Below are positions 33,853 to 43,814 of a stretch of DNA of 64,000 bases, in pieces. A program made the position numbers and the translations under genes. The first letter of the stretch is position 1, and each line of letters starts with the position of its first letter. The notes under the pieces were generated by a model, which did not search any database, was not told the origin of the DNA, and saw only the letters and a program-made list of their open reading frames with translations. Origin of the DNA: an uncultured Bacteroidales bacterium (GTDB taxonomy: Bacteria > Bacteroidota > Bacteroidia > Bacteroidales > UBA932); contig CALVAG010000003.1 of NCBI GenBank assembly GCA_944325445.1, forward strand, positions 62,001 through 126,000, written 5' to 3'.

Positions 33853-35262
33853 TTAGAGCGGCTTCAACTGGCTCTCTATGTCGTCCACGAACTTTTTGAA
33901 ATTTTTGTCGGTTTCCATGAGGTCCGTAACGGTATTGCATGCGTGCAAGACCGTTGCATGGTCTCTTCCTCCGATACACGCCCCTATCGAAGCCAGAGAT
34001 TTTTTGGTAAGGTTTCTTCCAAGATACATCACTATTTGTCTGGCTTGGGATATCTCTCTTTTTCTTGTCTTCGATACCAATTCTTCCTTGCTTATCTTGA
34101 AATAGTTGCAAGTGGTATCGCGGATAGAGTCCATGGATATTTCGTTATTGTTGGCAGTAACTATCTTATCTATGAGCCTTTTTGCCAGATCGAGCGTAAT
34201 CATCTCTTTGCTGAGCGTCGCATGTGCCAGAAGAGAGATGAGGGTGCCTTCAAGCTCCCTTACATTCCCCGTTATGTTCGAGGCAAGAAAAGTCAGTATC
34301 TCTTCCGGCAGTTCTATGCCGTCCTTGAGGCTTTTCGCCCTCAAGATTTCCACCCTCGTCTCGAATGAGGGCGGAAGCAGCTCTACCGAAAGCCCCCATT
34401 TGAATCTGGAGAGCAGCCTCTGTTCAAGCCCTGTCAAATCTACAGGCGCCTTGTCCGATGTGAGTATCAGCTGTTTTTCTGACTGGTGCAGTGCGTTGAA
34501 TATGTGGAAAAAGGCATTTTGCGTACCCGGCTTGTCCGCAAATTCATGCACGTCGTCTATTATGAGCGTATCTATGAAGCGGTAAAAATTGAGAAAATCG
34601 GTAAGTTTGTTCTTTACATTCACCGCATCCATGTATTGCGTCTGAAAGATATTCGCGCTCACATACAGCACTATGTTTTTCGGAGCCTGCTCCTTTATGG
34701 CTATTCCTATCGCCTGTGCCAGATGGGTCTTGCCCAATCCGGCACCTCCATATATGAAGAGCGGGTTGAACGGGGTCCCTCCCGGTTTTTTCGCTATCGC
34801 CATGCCTGCGGTATAACCGAGCTTGTTGCATTCCCCCTCTACGAAATTCTCGAACGTGTAGTTGGGGTTCAGCCTCGAGTCTATTTTTATCTGCTGCAGA
34901 CCCGGTATCGCGAACGGACTTATGAAATTGTTCTGTCTGTACGGGTCCCTCAGTCTGTTTTCAAGGTCTATCTTTTCGTGCGGCGGAAGTTTTATAGAGC
35001 TGTCTCCGCTTATGGCGATATTGTAGAGCAGCTTGGCATCATTGCCCATGACTCTTTTGAGAGCCTTGCTTACAAGATCTATATAGTGTTCTTCCAGATA
35101 TTCCCTGAAGAAATCCGACGGAACTTTTATGCTTAGGGTAGAGCCGTTGAGCGAGATTGCCTCGATTGGCGCGAACCATGTTCTGAAGCTCTCCTCCGGT
35201 ATGTTGTCTTTTATTATGGAGAGACAACTGCCCCACACTTTTATGTGTTCGGATTGCTTCAT
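33853..35262 (-). CDS. dnaA: Chromosomal replication initiator protein DnaA
   Basis: 469 residues. Domain I (about 1-85) has the family start WGSCLSIIKDNIPEESFRTW. The AAA+ domain has Walker A GGAGLGKTH at about 168 and Walker B LIIDDVH at about 232. The DNA-binding domain IV ends with the signature GGRDHATVLHACNTV at about 440. DnaA melts the origin. Its AT-rich upstream region is described separately. The downstream genes are pepD and rpe rather than dnaN and recF, as is common in Bacteroidota. Confidence 0.98.
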   Translation of the reverse strand: MKQSEHIKVWGSCLSIIKDNIPEESFRTWFAPIEAISLNGSTLSIKVPSDFFREYLEEHYIDLVSKALKRVMGNDAKLLYNIAISGDSSIKLPPHEKIDLENRLRDPYRQNNFISPFAIPGLQQIKIDSRLNPNYTFENFVEGECNKLGYTAGMAIAKKPGGTPFNPLFIYGGAGLGKTHLAQAIGIAIKEQAPKNIVLYVSANIFQTQYMDAVNVKNKLTDFLNFYRFIDTLIIDDVHEFADKPGTQNAFFHIFNALHQSEKQLILTSDKAPVDLTGLEQRLLSRFKWGLSVELLPPSFETRVEILRAKSLKDGIELPEEILTFLASNITGNVRELEGTLISLLAHATLSKEMITLDLAKRLIDKIVTANNNEISMDSIRDTTCNYFKISKEELVSKTRKREISQARQIVMYLGRNLTKKSLASIGACIGGRDHATVLHACNTVTDLMETDKNFKKFVDDIESQLKPL

Positions 35263-35498
35263 GCTAACTGTAATTTGGATTTCTTTTTTTGTTCAGTAAA
35301 GTAGAACAAAAGTATTGAAAACTTTTTTATAAAAAAATTTAAAAACTATTGTTTTTTATATAAAGATTACAATGGGCTATAAATCAGCGTATTTTTTTTT
35401 GTAATAATTTTTTAACGCTGATAATTAACAACTTAGCTTTATAAAGCTTACTCTCTGTATGATAGGGTCGCAGCCTTTTTTGCCCGGCCGGAATGCTT
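35263..35498. other. AT-rich region upstream of dnaA with inverted repeats
   Basis: No gene. TACTTTTG on the minus strand (35307-35314) is a candidate dnaA -7 box. ATCAGCGT (35383-35390) and ACGCTGAT (35415-35422) form an 8-bp inverted repeat around a poly-T spacer, and AGCTTTATAAAGCT (35435-35448) is a perfect 14-bp palindrome. I see no cluster of TTATCCACA-type DnaA boxes, so an origin of replication is possible but not shown. Confidence 0.5.
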
Positions 35499-36419
35499 CT
35501 AAAATACGGAGATTTTTATGAATTTCTTGGGATTTTCGCTCATCTTTTCAACAAAATTGTTGAGGTTGTTTATGAGCGAATCCACGGAGTCGTGGAGCGA
35601 GTCCGTAGAGAGCAGTTTCCCGACGGAACCTTCGGGATTCTGCAATTTCGTCACCAGCTCCCTGATGGAGTCTATCGTGGCGTCGAGTTCGGCCGAAGCC
35701 AGTTCGTCGCTCACCCGTTCTATGTTTTCTATTATCGATTGCATCTGCGGCGCAGAGCGGCTGAGATCTGCCGACAGCGTATCGAGATTTCTGACGATTT
35801 CCGTTATGTGCGGAGTGAGATCTCCGATATTTTCGCTGATGTGCTCCATGTTCTTCAGCGATGCGTTGAGATTTTCCAGGGACGATGCTATATTTTCTTT
35901 CGCCTCTGCGTTCAGAATATCATTCAGATTGGCGAATGTCGTGTTCATATTGCCAAGCAATTGGGAAACCTGCTCTTTCATGGGCACTATCTCTTCCGAG
36001 ATGAGGGACATCATGTCGGGCACCGTGGCGCATTTGAGCGTATCTCCGGCTTTTGCCGCTATCGTGCCATTCCCGAGTGCGATTCTCAAGGATTTCCCTC
36101 CCAGAATGTCTGAGCTGTAAATCTCTGCAACCGAATTTTCGGCGATAGTATATTCCGACTTTATATTGAAGATAATGGCGAAACTGTCTGAAGTCGCGTC
36201 ATACTCTATTTTCTCTATGCTCCCGACCTTCAGCCCCCTTATATATACGGGCGATGTGACAGTCAGTCCTTCAACCGATTCCGTAATCGCATAGAAGCTT
36301 CTTCTGGAGTTGAAAAGATCTTCGCCCTTGAGAAACTTTATGACGGCATAAAGTGCGACAAGCGCAATTACGACGAAGAGCCCTATCCTCTGGCTTTTGT
36401 TTAAACTCAATTTTCCCAT
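35499..36419 (-). CDS. mlaD: MlaD/MCE-family lipid transport protein
   Basis: 306 residues. One N-terminal transmembrane segment (about 12-29) is followed by a single MCE domain (about 38-120, VEGLTVTSPVYIRGLKVGSI and GGKSLRIALG). A long helical region (about 140-290) with heptad-like Leu/Ile spacing ends at PKKFIKISVF. MCE proteins form hexameric rings that move phospholipids between inner and outer membranes. No MlaE permease or MlaF ATPase gene is adjacent; they may lie elsewhere. The start follows the amidase stop by 4 bp, so the two are co-transcribed. Confidence 0.9.
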   Translation of the reverse strand: MGKLSLNKSQRIGLFVVIALVALYAVIKFLKGEDLFNSRRSFYAITESVEGLTVTSPVYIRGLKVGSIEKIEYDATSDSFAIIFNIKSEYTIAENSVAEIYSSDILGGKSLRIALGNGTIAAKAGDTLKCATVPDMMSLISEEIVPMKEQVSQLLGNMNTTFANLNDILNAEAKENIASSLENLNASLKNMEHISENIGDLTPHITEIVRNLDTLSADLSRSAPQMQSIIENIERVSDELASAELDATIDSIRELVTKLQNPEGSVGKLLSTDSLHDSVDSLINNLNNFVEKMSENPKKFIKISVF

Positions 36420-36423
36420 ATCG

Positions 36424-37503
36424 TTATATTCCTATTTTTCCGTTTGTTATCTTTACTACGAATGCCCCTTTGAAAATTTTCCTTACGGCAGATAAATTCC
36501 TCTGGGCTTCGTTCCTGCTGTTATAACGGCCCGTTATGTACTTGTAGGCATTTGCGGTTTTTATGCAGTCGTAATCTGTCAATCCCTTAAGGTCTCCCGC
36601 ATCCGGTCCCAACGGCTTTGCCACCGAGAGTATTTGAATAGCATAATACTCCTCGTCCGGCCGGAGCTTTTCAATCCCTTCCGTCTTGCCGTGGATCTGT
36701 TCTATTTCCGTCTTGTACTCGCAAAAGGCCTTGAATATGTTGCCCGCTATTTTGTTCTGCCCTTCACGGCTCACGAGAATGCTTCTGTCCTTTGCATTGG
36801 AAAGAAATCCTATTTCGGTCAATACGGCAGGCATCGTGCTTTTCCAAAGGACTATAAGCCCTCCCTGCTTTACACCTCGGTTCGCGTAGATGGGCCCCGA
36901 TTTGTATTTCTGCTGTACAAGTTCGGCAAAGCGGAGGCTCTGTTCCAGATGTACGTTTTGGAGCAGCGAGAATATTATGTAGGATTCCGGCGAATTGGGA
37001 TCGAATCCCTCATATTTCGACTGATAATCATCTTCAAGGACTATTACCGAGTTCTCAGCCTTGCACAGCTCGAAGTTGGATTCGCTTTTATGGGTTCCCA
37101 TTACAAAGGTCTCCGTTCCGGTTACGGAGGAGGTCCCTGTCGAATTTACATGGACGGAGATGAAGAGATCGGCCCTGTTTCTGTTTGCGAAGTCGGATCT
37201 TTCGCTCAATTCTACGTATTTGTCTGTCGTACGGGTATAAAGGACCTTTATATCCGGATATTTTTCCTTGATGAGCTGCCCCAGCTTTAAGGAGACGGAG
37301 AGGACGATATCTTTCTCCTTGTATTTCCCGTTCCCCCAGTTCGTGCCGGGGTCATGCCCTCCGTGGCCTGGGTCTATTACGACTGTCTTTATCGCACTTC
37401 CATCGTTGTCGGCGGCCGCATACTTCGGCGCAACGATGCCAAACAGTGCAAAAAGTAGCGCAAAAGTGGCATATTTTATCTTTTTCTTCTCCTTAAATGG
37501 CAT
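36424..37503 (-). CDS. N-acetylmuramoyl-L-alanine amidase (Amidase_3) with SPOR-like tail
   Basis: 359 residues with a signal peptide (about 1-31, ending AAADN). The zinc-amidase domain has VIDPGHGGHDPG (about 42-53), SVHVNS with the zinc histidine (about 115), and EIGFLSN with the catalytic glutamate (about 235). It cleaves the peptide stem from peptidoglycan, mainly at division. The C-terminal 75 residues (YYAIQILSVAKPLG to GAFVVKI) resemble a SPOR-type peptidoglycan-binding module. A -7 box ends only eight bases before the ATG. Confidence 0.92.
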   Translation of the reverse strand: MPFKEKKKIKYATFALLFALFGIVAPKYAAADNDGSAIKTVVIDPGHGGHDPGTNWGNGKYKEKDIVLSVSLKLGQLIKEKYPDIKVLYTRTTDKYVELSERSDFANRNRADLFISVHVNSTGTSSVTGTETFVMGTHKSESNFELCKAENSVIVLEDDYQSKYEGFDPNSPESYIIFSLLQNVHLEQSLRFAELVQQKYKSGPIYANRGVKQGGLIVLWKSTMPAVLTEIGFLSNAKDRSILVSREGQNKIAGNIFKAFCEYKTEIEQIHGKTEGIEKLRPDEEYYAIQILSVAKPLGPDAGDLKGLTDYDCIKTANAYKYITGRYNSRNEAQRNLSAVRKIFKGAFVVKITNGKIGI

Positions 37504-37511
37504 ATTAGTTG

Positions 37512-37541
37512 CAAAAATATATTAAATTTGCGCCCTACAAA
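37512..37541 (-). promoter_or_regulatory. Promoter of the amidase-mlaD operon
   Basis: On the minus strand: TTTG (37538-37541), 18 bases, TATTTTTG (37512-37519). Only eight bases separate it from the ATG at 37503, so the mRNA may have almost no leader. Confidence 0.6.
37523..37530 (+). promoter_or_regulatory. Candidate -7 box of lptD
   Basis: TAAATTTG matches TAnnTTTG, 52 bp before the lptD ATG, and overlaps the divergent amidase promoter. A -33 box is not clear. Confidence 0.45.
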
Positions 37542-37582
37542 AATAGGAAAAATATTTTTGAGACTTACAAACCCGCTTTTTG

Positions 37583-40330
37583 ATGTCGGTAAAAAAATCG
37601 CTGTACATATTTTTCACGATAGCGGCTATTTCTCTTTTTTTTGTTGAAACATTGCAGGCCCTGCCTAAAACAACAGAGAGAGTATCATTGCGCTCAATAC
37701 TCGATTCGCTTCTTGTTGCAAGCGATACTTTGAGCTTTGCAGAAGATTCTGCGGTGACGGCGGATTCCCTGGCGCTCTCCGATTCGCTTATTGTTGCGGA
37801 TTCGATAAAAAACATGTCGAGCATAGATGAGCCTGTCTTCTCTACTGCCAGAGATTCCATAGTGGAGGAGTATGTGGAGGGCAAGCGTATGATCTATTTT
37901 TACGGGGATATTTCCGTAAAGCATAAGAATATGGAGATCAAGGCGGACTACATGGCTTATGACGTGAATTCCAAAACGGTGTTCGCCAAAGGACTGCCCG
38001 ATTCCACCGGTGCGATAGTGGGGCAGCCGGAGATGTTGGATAAGGGCAAGAGCTATAAAATGGAGAACGTCTATTATAATTTCGATACCGAAAAGTCCAA
38101 GATTAAAAATATGATAACCCAGGAGGGCGACGGTTATATCCACGGACGTTTTCTGAAGAAGATGCCGGATAATTCCATAAATATATCTCAGGGAAAATAT
38201 ACTACCTGCGATTATGAGCATCCGCATTTCTACGTAAAGATGTCGGCAGCCAAACTCATAACCGGAGGAGATAAGGGCAGGACGGTATTCGGCCCCTCCC
38301 ATGTGGTGCTGGAGGATGTGCCGCTTCCTCTTTTTATCCCTTTCGGCTTTGTTCCGCAGATGGGAGGGCGAAGCAGCGGGCTTTTGATGCCCTCGTATGG
38401 AGAGGAGACCGCAAGGGGTTTCTTTATGCGCGGAATCGGTTATTATTTCGTATTCGGCGAGCATTTCGACCTTGCCGCCACGGCAGATATATATACCCGC
38501 GGTTCATGGGGCGTCCAGCTGAATTCACGTTACAATAAGCGTTATAAATATGGCGGAAACTTCTCCATGAATTATTCCAAGGACGTTACGGGAGAGAGGG
38601 GGTCGCCGGATTATTTCGAGACAACGAACTTCGCTGTCCAATGGTCGCATGCACAGGATGCCAAGGCCCGTCCGGGAACTACCTTCAGAGCCTCTCTCAA
38701 CTTTTCCAGCCCTTCCAACAGCAAATATAATTCCGAATCCATAGATGAGGCCATACAAAATCAGATTTCATCGTCGGTATCATATGCAAAAACATGGAGC
38801 GGCACTCCGTTCAGTCTCTCGATAAATGCGTTGCACAGCCAGAATTCACGGGACAGCTCATATGCGATAACGCTTCCCAACATTACCTTTACGGTAAACA
38901 GGATCTATCCGTTCCAGAGAAAAGAGAGGGTGGGCAAGGAGAAATGGTACGAATCGTTTGCTTTCAATTATAACATGACTTTTCAGAACAAGGTCAATTT
39001 CAAGGTGAGCGAACTGAAGGAGGAGAGCGTATTCGACAAGATGAAGAACGGTATGCAGCATAATTTCAGTATAAATTTGCCGACATTTTCGTTGTTCAAA
39101 TATATACAGTTCTCCCCGTCTGTCTCTTATGGAATGAACTGGTATTTTTCCGATGCCGAAAAAGTTTACGACCAGCAACAGCAGAAGGTGGTGACAAATT
39201 ATTCCAAACCGTTCAGCACGTTCGGCATATCACAGAATTTTTCGGCAGGAATATCCATGAGTACAAGGCTTTACGGTATGTTCAACTTTGGTAAGAAAAG
39301 GAGGATAGAAGCCATAAGGCATATGGTTACCCCCTCCATATCGTTTAACGTCCAACCCGAAATGGGTACGGCCGCAAACGGTTACAGGACATTGAGCTAT
39401 GTAGATATGAACGGTATCCAGCATGTGGATGTCTATAACAGATATGAAGGCCAGATCTATTCTCCGGTAGGCAGGGGGCGTTCCGCAGGCATGACATTCT
39501 CTATAGGAAACAATATCGAGGCCAAGGTACGCGACAGAAACGATACTACCGGAACAGGAGTGAGGAAGATAAAACTTATAGACCAGCTTTCGATAGGCGG
39601 CTCTTACAATTTTCTCGCCGATTCCATGAAGCTCTCCAATATTTCGGTGAACATGTCTACCTCGGTCTTCGGGAAGATGGGTATCTCCGCGAATGCCACT
39701 CTGGACCCCTATGCCGTCAATGAGTATGGAACCCGTATAAACAAGTTCAATATTGCGCAGGAGGGAGGGTTCAGGCTTGCGCGCCTTACAAATGCCAGTA
39801 TCTCCACCTCGTATCAGTTTTCCGGAGAGGGGAAAAGCCGTATGGGCTCCAATTATGATGCCTCAAGCGATAAAGGCGCCGTGAGAATGGCGCAGAACGA
39901 GTCTTATCAGCGGGTCTATTATCATCCTGTCACCGGAGAATATATCCCGGGAGGATGGGTATATTATATGGACCCGGAGATACCGTGGTCCGTGAATCTG
40001 AACTACAGTTATTCATATTCCCGGCGTTATGAGTATGCAAACCAGCAGCTGCTGACCAGGCACAACCATACCATGACGCTCGGAGTTTCGGCCCAGATGA
40101 GACTTACGCCTGCATTGAATTTCAATCTCAATACAGGTTTCGATCTTACAAAAATGAAAATGACTACCACTCAGTTGAGCGCTTCATATGATCTGCACTG
40201 TTTTATAATATCGGTGTCGTGGATTCCGAACGGACAGTGGGAGAGCTGGAGTTTCAGAATAGCGGCAAAGGCTTCGGCGCTTGCAGATCTGTTGCAGTAT
40301 AAGAAGAATGCAAGTTTCTGGGACAGGTAG
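37583..40330 (+). CDS. lptD: LPS-assembly outer membrane protein LptD (OstA/Imp family)
   Basis: 915 residues with a signal sequence (SLYIFFTIAAISLFFVETL). A Ser/Asp-rich linker precedes an OstA-like jellyroll domain (about 90-220, IYFYGDISVKHKNMEIKADY) and a large beta-barrel of alternating aromatic strands. LptD with LptE inserts lipopolysaccharide into the outer leaflet. Family signatures VPLPLFIPFGFVPQMGGRSS and GLLMPSYGE are present. The protein ends with an aromatic-poor WDR rather than the usual terminal Phe. A TTG precedes the ATG in frame; the ATG at 37583 is used. Confidence 0.92.
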   Translation: MSVKKSLYIFFTIAAISLFFVETLQALPKTTERVSLRSILDSLLVASDTLSFAEDSAVTADSLALSDSLIVADSIKNMSSIDEPVFSTARDSIVEEYVEGKRMIYFYGDISVKHKNMEIKADYMAYDVNSKTVFAKGLPDSTGAIVGQPEMLDKGKSYKMENVYYNFDTEKSKIKNMITQEGDGYIHGRFLKKMPDNSINISQGKYTTCDYEHPHFYVKMSAAKLITGGDKGRTVFGPSHVVLEDVPLPLFIPFGFVPQMGGRSSGLLMPSYGEETARGFFMRGIGYYFVFGEHFDLAATADIYTRGSWGVQLNSRYNKRYKYGGNFSMNYSKDVTGERGSPDYFETTNFAVQWSHAQDAKARPGTTFRASLNFSSPSNSKYNSESIDEAIQNQISSSVSYAKTWSGTPFSLSINALHSQNSRDSSYAITLPNITFTVNRIYPFQRKERVGKEKWYESFAFNYNMTFQNKVNFKVSELKEESVFDKMKNGMQHNFSINLPTFSLFKYIQFSPSVSYGMNWYFSDAEKVYDQQQQKVVTNYSKPFSTFGISQNFSAGISMSTRLYGMFNFGKKRRIEAIRHMVTPSISFNVQPEMGTAANGYRTLSYVDMNGIQHVDVYNRYEGQIYSPVGRGRSAGMTFSIGNNIEAKVRDRNDTTGTGVRKIKLIDQLSIGGSYNFLADSMKLSNISVNMSTSVFGKMGISANATLDPYAVNEYGTRINKFNIAQEGGFRLARLTNASISTSYQFSGEGKSRMGSNYDASSDKGAVRMAQNESYQRVYYHPVTGEYIPGGWVYYMDPEIPWSVNLNYSYSYSRRYEYANQQLLTRHNHTMTLGVSAQMRLTPALNFNLNTGFDLTKMKMTTTQLSASYDLHCFIISVSWIPNGQWESWSFRIAAKASALADLLQYKKNASFWDR

Positions 40331-40366
40331 CAAAAATGAATATATAACTATAAAAACAATAACATT

Positions 40367-40747
40367 ATGGAAAAAAGAATCATTTCGAGCCCGTTGGCTC
40401 CAAAAGCAGTAGGGACTTACAGTCAGGCTGTCGTTGCAGACCGTACCATTTATGTCTCGGGGCAGTTGCCTATAGATGTAAAGACCGGAGAGTTTGTGCC
40501 GGGAGGTGCAAAAGAACAGATGCATCAGGTATTCAAGAATTTGGGTTATATCCTCGAAGAGGCGGGTTATTCTTTCAAGGATGTGGTCAAGACTACGGTG
40601 TATCTTGCGAATATTGCGGATTTCGGAACGTTGAATGAAGTGTATGCCCTCTATTTTTCCGAGCCATATCCGGCAAGGGTGGCCTTCCAGGTTGCGGCAT
40701 TGCCGAAAAATTCGTTGGTAGAGATAGATGTTGTCGCAGTAAAATAA
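40367..40747 (+). CDS. ridA: RidA family enamine/imine deaminase
   Basis: 126 residues. RidA hydrolyses reactive 2-aminoacrylate formed by PLP enzymes. SPLAPKAVGTYSQAV, VSGQLPID and PYPARVAFQVAALP (with the active-site Arg) are characteristic. It lies 36 bp after lptD and 17 bp before rho. Confidence 0.96.
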   Translation: MEKRIISSPLAPKAVGTYSQAVVADRTIYVSGQLPIDVKTGEFVPGGAKEQMHQVFKNLGYILEEAGYSFKDVVKTTVYLANIADFGTLNEVYALYFSEPYPARVAFQVAALPKNSLVEIDVVAVK

Positions 40748-40764
40748 GATTTGAATAGTTTTTT

Positions 40765-42645
40765 ATGTACGATATAATAGAATTAAACGGCAAGAGCCTC
40801 GAGGAGTTGCATGCCATTGCCCAGGCTCTTAAGATTTCAAAGATAAAATCGCTCTCTAAGGAGGACCTTGTCTACAGGATTCTGGATGAGCAGGCAATCC
40901 AGGGAGTCGGGACTCCGATCCAACGGAAGAAAAGAGCCCGTATAACTACACGCGGAAAGGAGCAGTCGGTTGCGGTTTCCGCAACTGCCAACGCAGCAGC
41001 CGAGCCTGCGGCCGACGCCGATAACGGCGCTGCCCCTGCTCCGGCGGCACCGGAGTCCGAAAACCGCGGGCGAGGCCGGGGCCGGCAAATGCGCAATCTC
41101 TCCCGTAAAGAGAATGATTCCGTACGCCAGGATTCTCCAAAGGCGGCGGAACAGGGCAATGCTACGGCTGCAATAGAGAACCTTCCTTCTGAGGCCTCTG
41201 CGGTTTCAGAACTCCCTGCGGACAGCGCTCCTGCCAAGGGAAAAAGGGGGAGAAAGAAGAAGGTAGCGGCTCCGGAGCCGCTACACGCTCCGGAAACGAG
41301 AGCTCCGAACGCAGAGACGCCGGCACCGGCCGAGCAGAAAAGCGATAACGTGGATAAGGAGAGCCAAAACGAACAGCCTGCAAGGCAGAAGCGTAAAAGA
41401 ATGAATAAAGAGCAGAATGCGCCGGTTGAAAATGAGGCTGCCGCCTCTATGCCAGGTGCCGAATCCCGTCAGGAGCAGAACGAACCGCAGCAGGAAAATA
41501 AGAAAACCCACGCCAAAATCGAGTTCGAAGGGGTGGTGGAGGCAAGCGGAGTCCTCGAGATCATGCCGGACGGCTATGGATTTTTAAGGTCATCCGACTA
41601 TAACTATCTGAACTCTCCCGATGATATATATGTGTCGCAATCACAGATAAAGCTTTTCGGCTTGAAGACCGGCGATACCCTTTTCGGAGAGATAAGGCCT
41701 CCGCGCGAAGGAGACAAATATTTTCCTTTGGTAAAAGTAAACCAGATAAACGGCAGAAGCCCGGAGTTTATCAGGGACAGGGTGCCGTTCGATTTTCTTA
41801 CTCCGCTTTTCCCGGATGAGAAGTTCGACATAACTTCCAGAGGCCACAACAATCTCTCGTGCAGAATAGTCGATATGTTTACGCCGATAGGAAAAGGGCA
41901 GCGCGGGCTTATAGTTGCACAGCCCAAGACAGGTAAGACTGTTTTGCTCAAGGAGATAGCGAATGCCATTGCCGACAATCACCCTGAGGTTTATCTTATA
42001 ATGCTTCTTATCGACGAGAGGCCTGAAGAGGTTACGGATATGGCCCGCAGCGTTAAGGCGGAGGTCATTGCCTCTACATTCGACGAGCCTGCGGAGCGTC
42101 ATGTAAAGATAGCCAACATAGTTCTTGAAAAGGCTAAAAGACTTGTGGAGTGCGGCCATGATGTGGTAATCTTCCTCGATTCAATCACCCGTCTGGCAAG
42201 GGCATTCAACACGGTCCAGCCTGCATCGGGAAAAGTGCTCAGCGGAGGCGTGGATGCAAATGCGCTCCATAAGCCAAAGAGATTTTTCGGAGCTGCCAGA
42301 AACGTGGAGAACGGAGGCTCGCTTACAATCCTGGCTACGGCCCTCATAGATACCGGTTCCAAAATGGACGAGGTTATTTTCGAGGAGTTCAAGGGTACCG
42401 GCAATATGGAGCTGCAGTTAGACAGGAAACTCTCCAACAAGCGTATATTCCCCGCAGTAGATGTCACGCTCAGCTCTACGCGCCGCGACGATCTGCTCTA
42501 CAGGGCCGAAGATGTAAATAGGATATGGATATTGAGAAATCATCTTTCAGATATGACCAGTGTCGAGGCCATGGAGTTTATGAAGGCAAGGATGGAGAAG
42601 ACATTGAATAACGAGGAGTTCCTGATATCCATGAACGGAGAGTGA
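40765..42645 (+). CDS. rho: Transcription termination factor Rho with long disordered insert
   Basis: 626 residues, about 200 more than E. coli Rho. An N-terminal Rho-N/SAP-like helical domain (about 1-50, [15 protein letters not shown]) is followed by about 200 residues rich in Ala, Pro, Glu, Lys and Arg with no hydrophobic core. Then comes the cold-shock-like RNA-binding domain (about 252-330, [15 protein letters not shown]) and the RecA-type ATPase with Walker A AQPKTGKT at about 386 and [10 protein letters not shown]. Rho ends transcription by threading RNA. In Bacteroides thetaiotaomicron such an insert was reported to drive phase separation needed for gut fitness. A terminator follows at 42673. 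Confidence 0.97.
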   Translation: MYDIIELNGKSLEELHAIAQALKISKIKSLSKEDLVYRILDEQAIQGVGTPIQRKKRARITTRGKEQSVAVSATANAAAEPAADADNGAAPAPAAPESENRGRGRGRQMRNLSRKENDSVRQDSPKAAEQGNATAAIENLPSEASAVSELPADSAPAKGKRGRKKKVAAPEPLHAPETRAPNAETPAPAEQKSDNVDKESQNEQPARQKRKRMNKEQNAPVENEAAASMPGAESRQEQNEPQQENKKTHAKIEFEGVVEASGVLEIMPDGYGFLRSSDYNYLNSPDDIYVSQSQIKLFGLKTGDTLFGEIRPPREGDKYFPLVKVNQINGRSPEFIRDRVPFDFLTPLFPDEKFDITSRGHNNLSCRIVDMFTPIGKGQRGLIVAQPKTGKTVLLKEIANAIADNHPEVYLIMLLIDERPEEVTDMARSVKAEVIASTFDEPAERHVKIANIVLEKAKRLVECGHDVVIFLDSITRLARAFNTVQPASGKVLSGGVDANALHKPKRFFGAARNVENGGSLTILATALIDTGSKMDEVIFEEFKGTGNMELQLDRKLSNKRIFPAVDVTLSSTRRDDLLYRAEDVNRIWILRNHLSDMTSVEAMEFMKARMEKTLNNEEFLISMNGE

Positions 42646-42672
42646 CGAAGCCTGAATATAAAATGATGAGGG

Positions 42673-42703
42673 CGGCCGAATGCAATTTCGGCCGTTTTCT
42701 TTT
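42673..42703 (+). terminator. Terminator after rho
   Basis: CGGCCGAA (42673-42680) pairs with TTCGGCCG (42687-42694), followed by TTTTCTTTT. It also lies just past the end of the convergent permease gene. Confidence 0.85.
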
Positions 42704-42719
42704 ATAGTATTATAATCAA

Positions 42720-43811
42720 TCAGAATATCAGGTAGCATCCGAGACCTACGGCCAGCCCCAATACGAGATTTATCAGCTTCGCAAAGAGAAATGTCTTTTT
42801 GTTTTCGGCAAGCAGGGGCAGGGTGGTGTGTCCGTCCTGAACCATGGAGTTGGCAAGAAGGATATAAAACGGAATTACTCCCTGTGCGAAAAGTGTAACG
42901 AATATAAGATGCGGCCCGGATTCGGGAATCAGGCCGATTGCCACTGCAACGAGCAGAACCGTAAGCAGGTTTTCACCGACCCATTTTTCTATATCTATAT
43001 AATGCATGGCGATATGGCATACGAGCAGCGCACCGAATGTCCACAGGAAGATGGACGGAAGATGTCTCTTTATTATATGATTCCAGAGATGTTCCTTTAT
43101 GAAGTGCTCTTTCGCCGTGGCGACAAAGAGGAGCGTTACCAGGCTGAAGAGGGCGAAAAAGATATTCAGCCATCTTTCGCTCAATATATTGAATGATATC
43201 TGATGGGTATGTGCTCCCGTGCCTGTATGTTCATGCTCCAGAAATCCGGCTATGACCGCCCCTATGAAGATTGCTATGGCAGACAATATTATGATTCTCT
43301 CCTTTGTCGGGCGGCGCATTGCGCTGTAGGATGAGAGTTTCAGGATAGACGGGATGGCGGTCTGTTCGTTACTGTGAATTTGGAAATCATCGCCCTTGGT
43401 GAGCATCCTGCTCTCCTGAACAGGAAAAAGTCTGTCTACTGCAATGCCGGAAACCACGGCAATGGCGAAAAGAAGTGCGAAAAGCAGCAATCCTTCCTTT
43501 GGAATCATTGCCAAAATGACAAACGCCTCGTCTCCGGAGGAGCATATCATCATTGCTACGAGCGCCCCGAAACTTATAAGTCTGTGGGTATAGAGAGAAA
43601 CGGCTGCAAATCCTCCTATGCATCCCGGTATCAGCCCGAGCAGCGACCCTGTCAGAACCTGTTTTACCGGACTTCCCTTCAGTTTTTCGAACCGTTTCCC
43701 GTTTGACCTGATGTTGTAGAATTCTATAAGCAACATCATTATGAGTACCAGGCCGGTGATAAGTATGCTGTTGCGCAGAACATCCAGTGTAATCTCACCA
43801 ATCATCGGCAA
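42720..43811 (-). CDS. Multi-pass permease of the putative manganese/arsenic-type efflux family
   Basis: 363 residues with about ten hydrophobic segments in two related halves. The sequences GLIPGCIGGFAAVSLY (about 56-71) and GLIPESGPHLIFVTLFAQG (about 297-315) look like pseudo-repeat halves with conserved Gly-Pro. A His-rich loop (HEHTGTGAHTHQ) occurs near residue 190. Database families with this appearance are labelled putative manganese transporter or arsenic efflux protein; I assign no substrate. It follows meaB by 3 bp. Confidence 0.7.
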   Translation of the reverse strand: MPMIGEITLDVLRNSILITGLVLIMMLLIEFYNIRSNGKRFEKLKGSPVKQVLTGSLLGLIPGCIGGFAAVSLYTHRLISFGALVAMMICSSGDEAFVILAMIPKEGLLLFALLFAIAVVSGIAVDRLFPVQESRMLTKGDDFQIHSNEQTAIPSILKLSSYSAMRRPTKERIIILSAIAIFIGAVIAGFLEHEHTGTGAHTHQISFNILSERWLNIFFALFSLVTLLFVATAKEHFIKEHLWNHIIKRHLPSIFLWTFGALLVCHIAMHYIDIEKWVGENLLTVLLVAVAIGLIPESGPHLIFVTLFAQGVIPFYILLANSMVQDGHTTLPLLAENKKTFLFAKLINLVLGLAVGLGCYLIF

Positions 43812-43814
43812 TCT

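Noticed and set aside
35263-35498. Firm call of the replication origin
   Set aside because: AT-rich and next to dnaA, but no DnaA-box cluster is seen, and origins in this phylum are often not beside dnaA.
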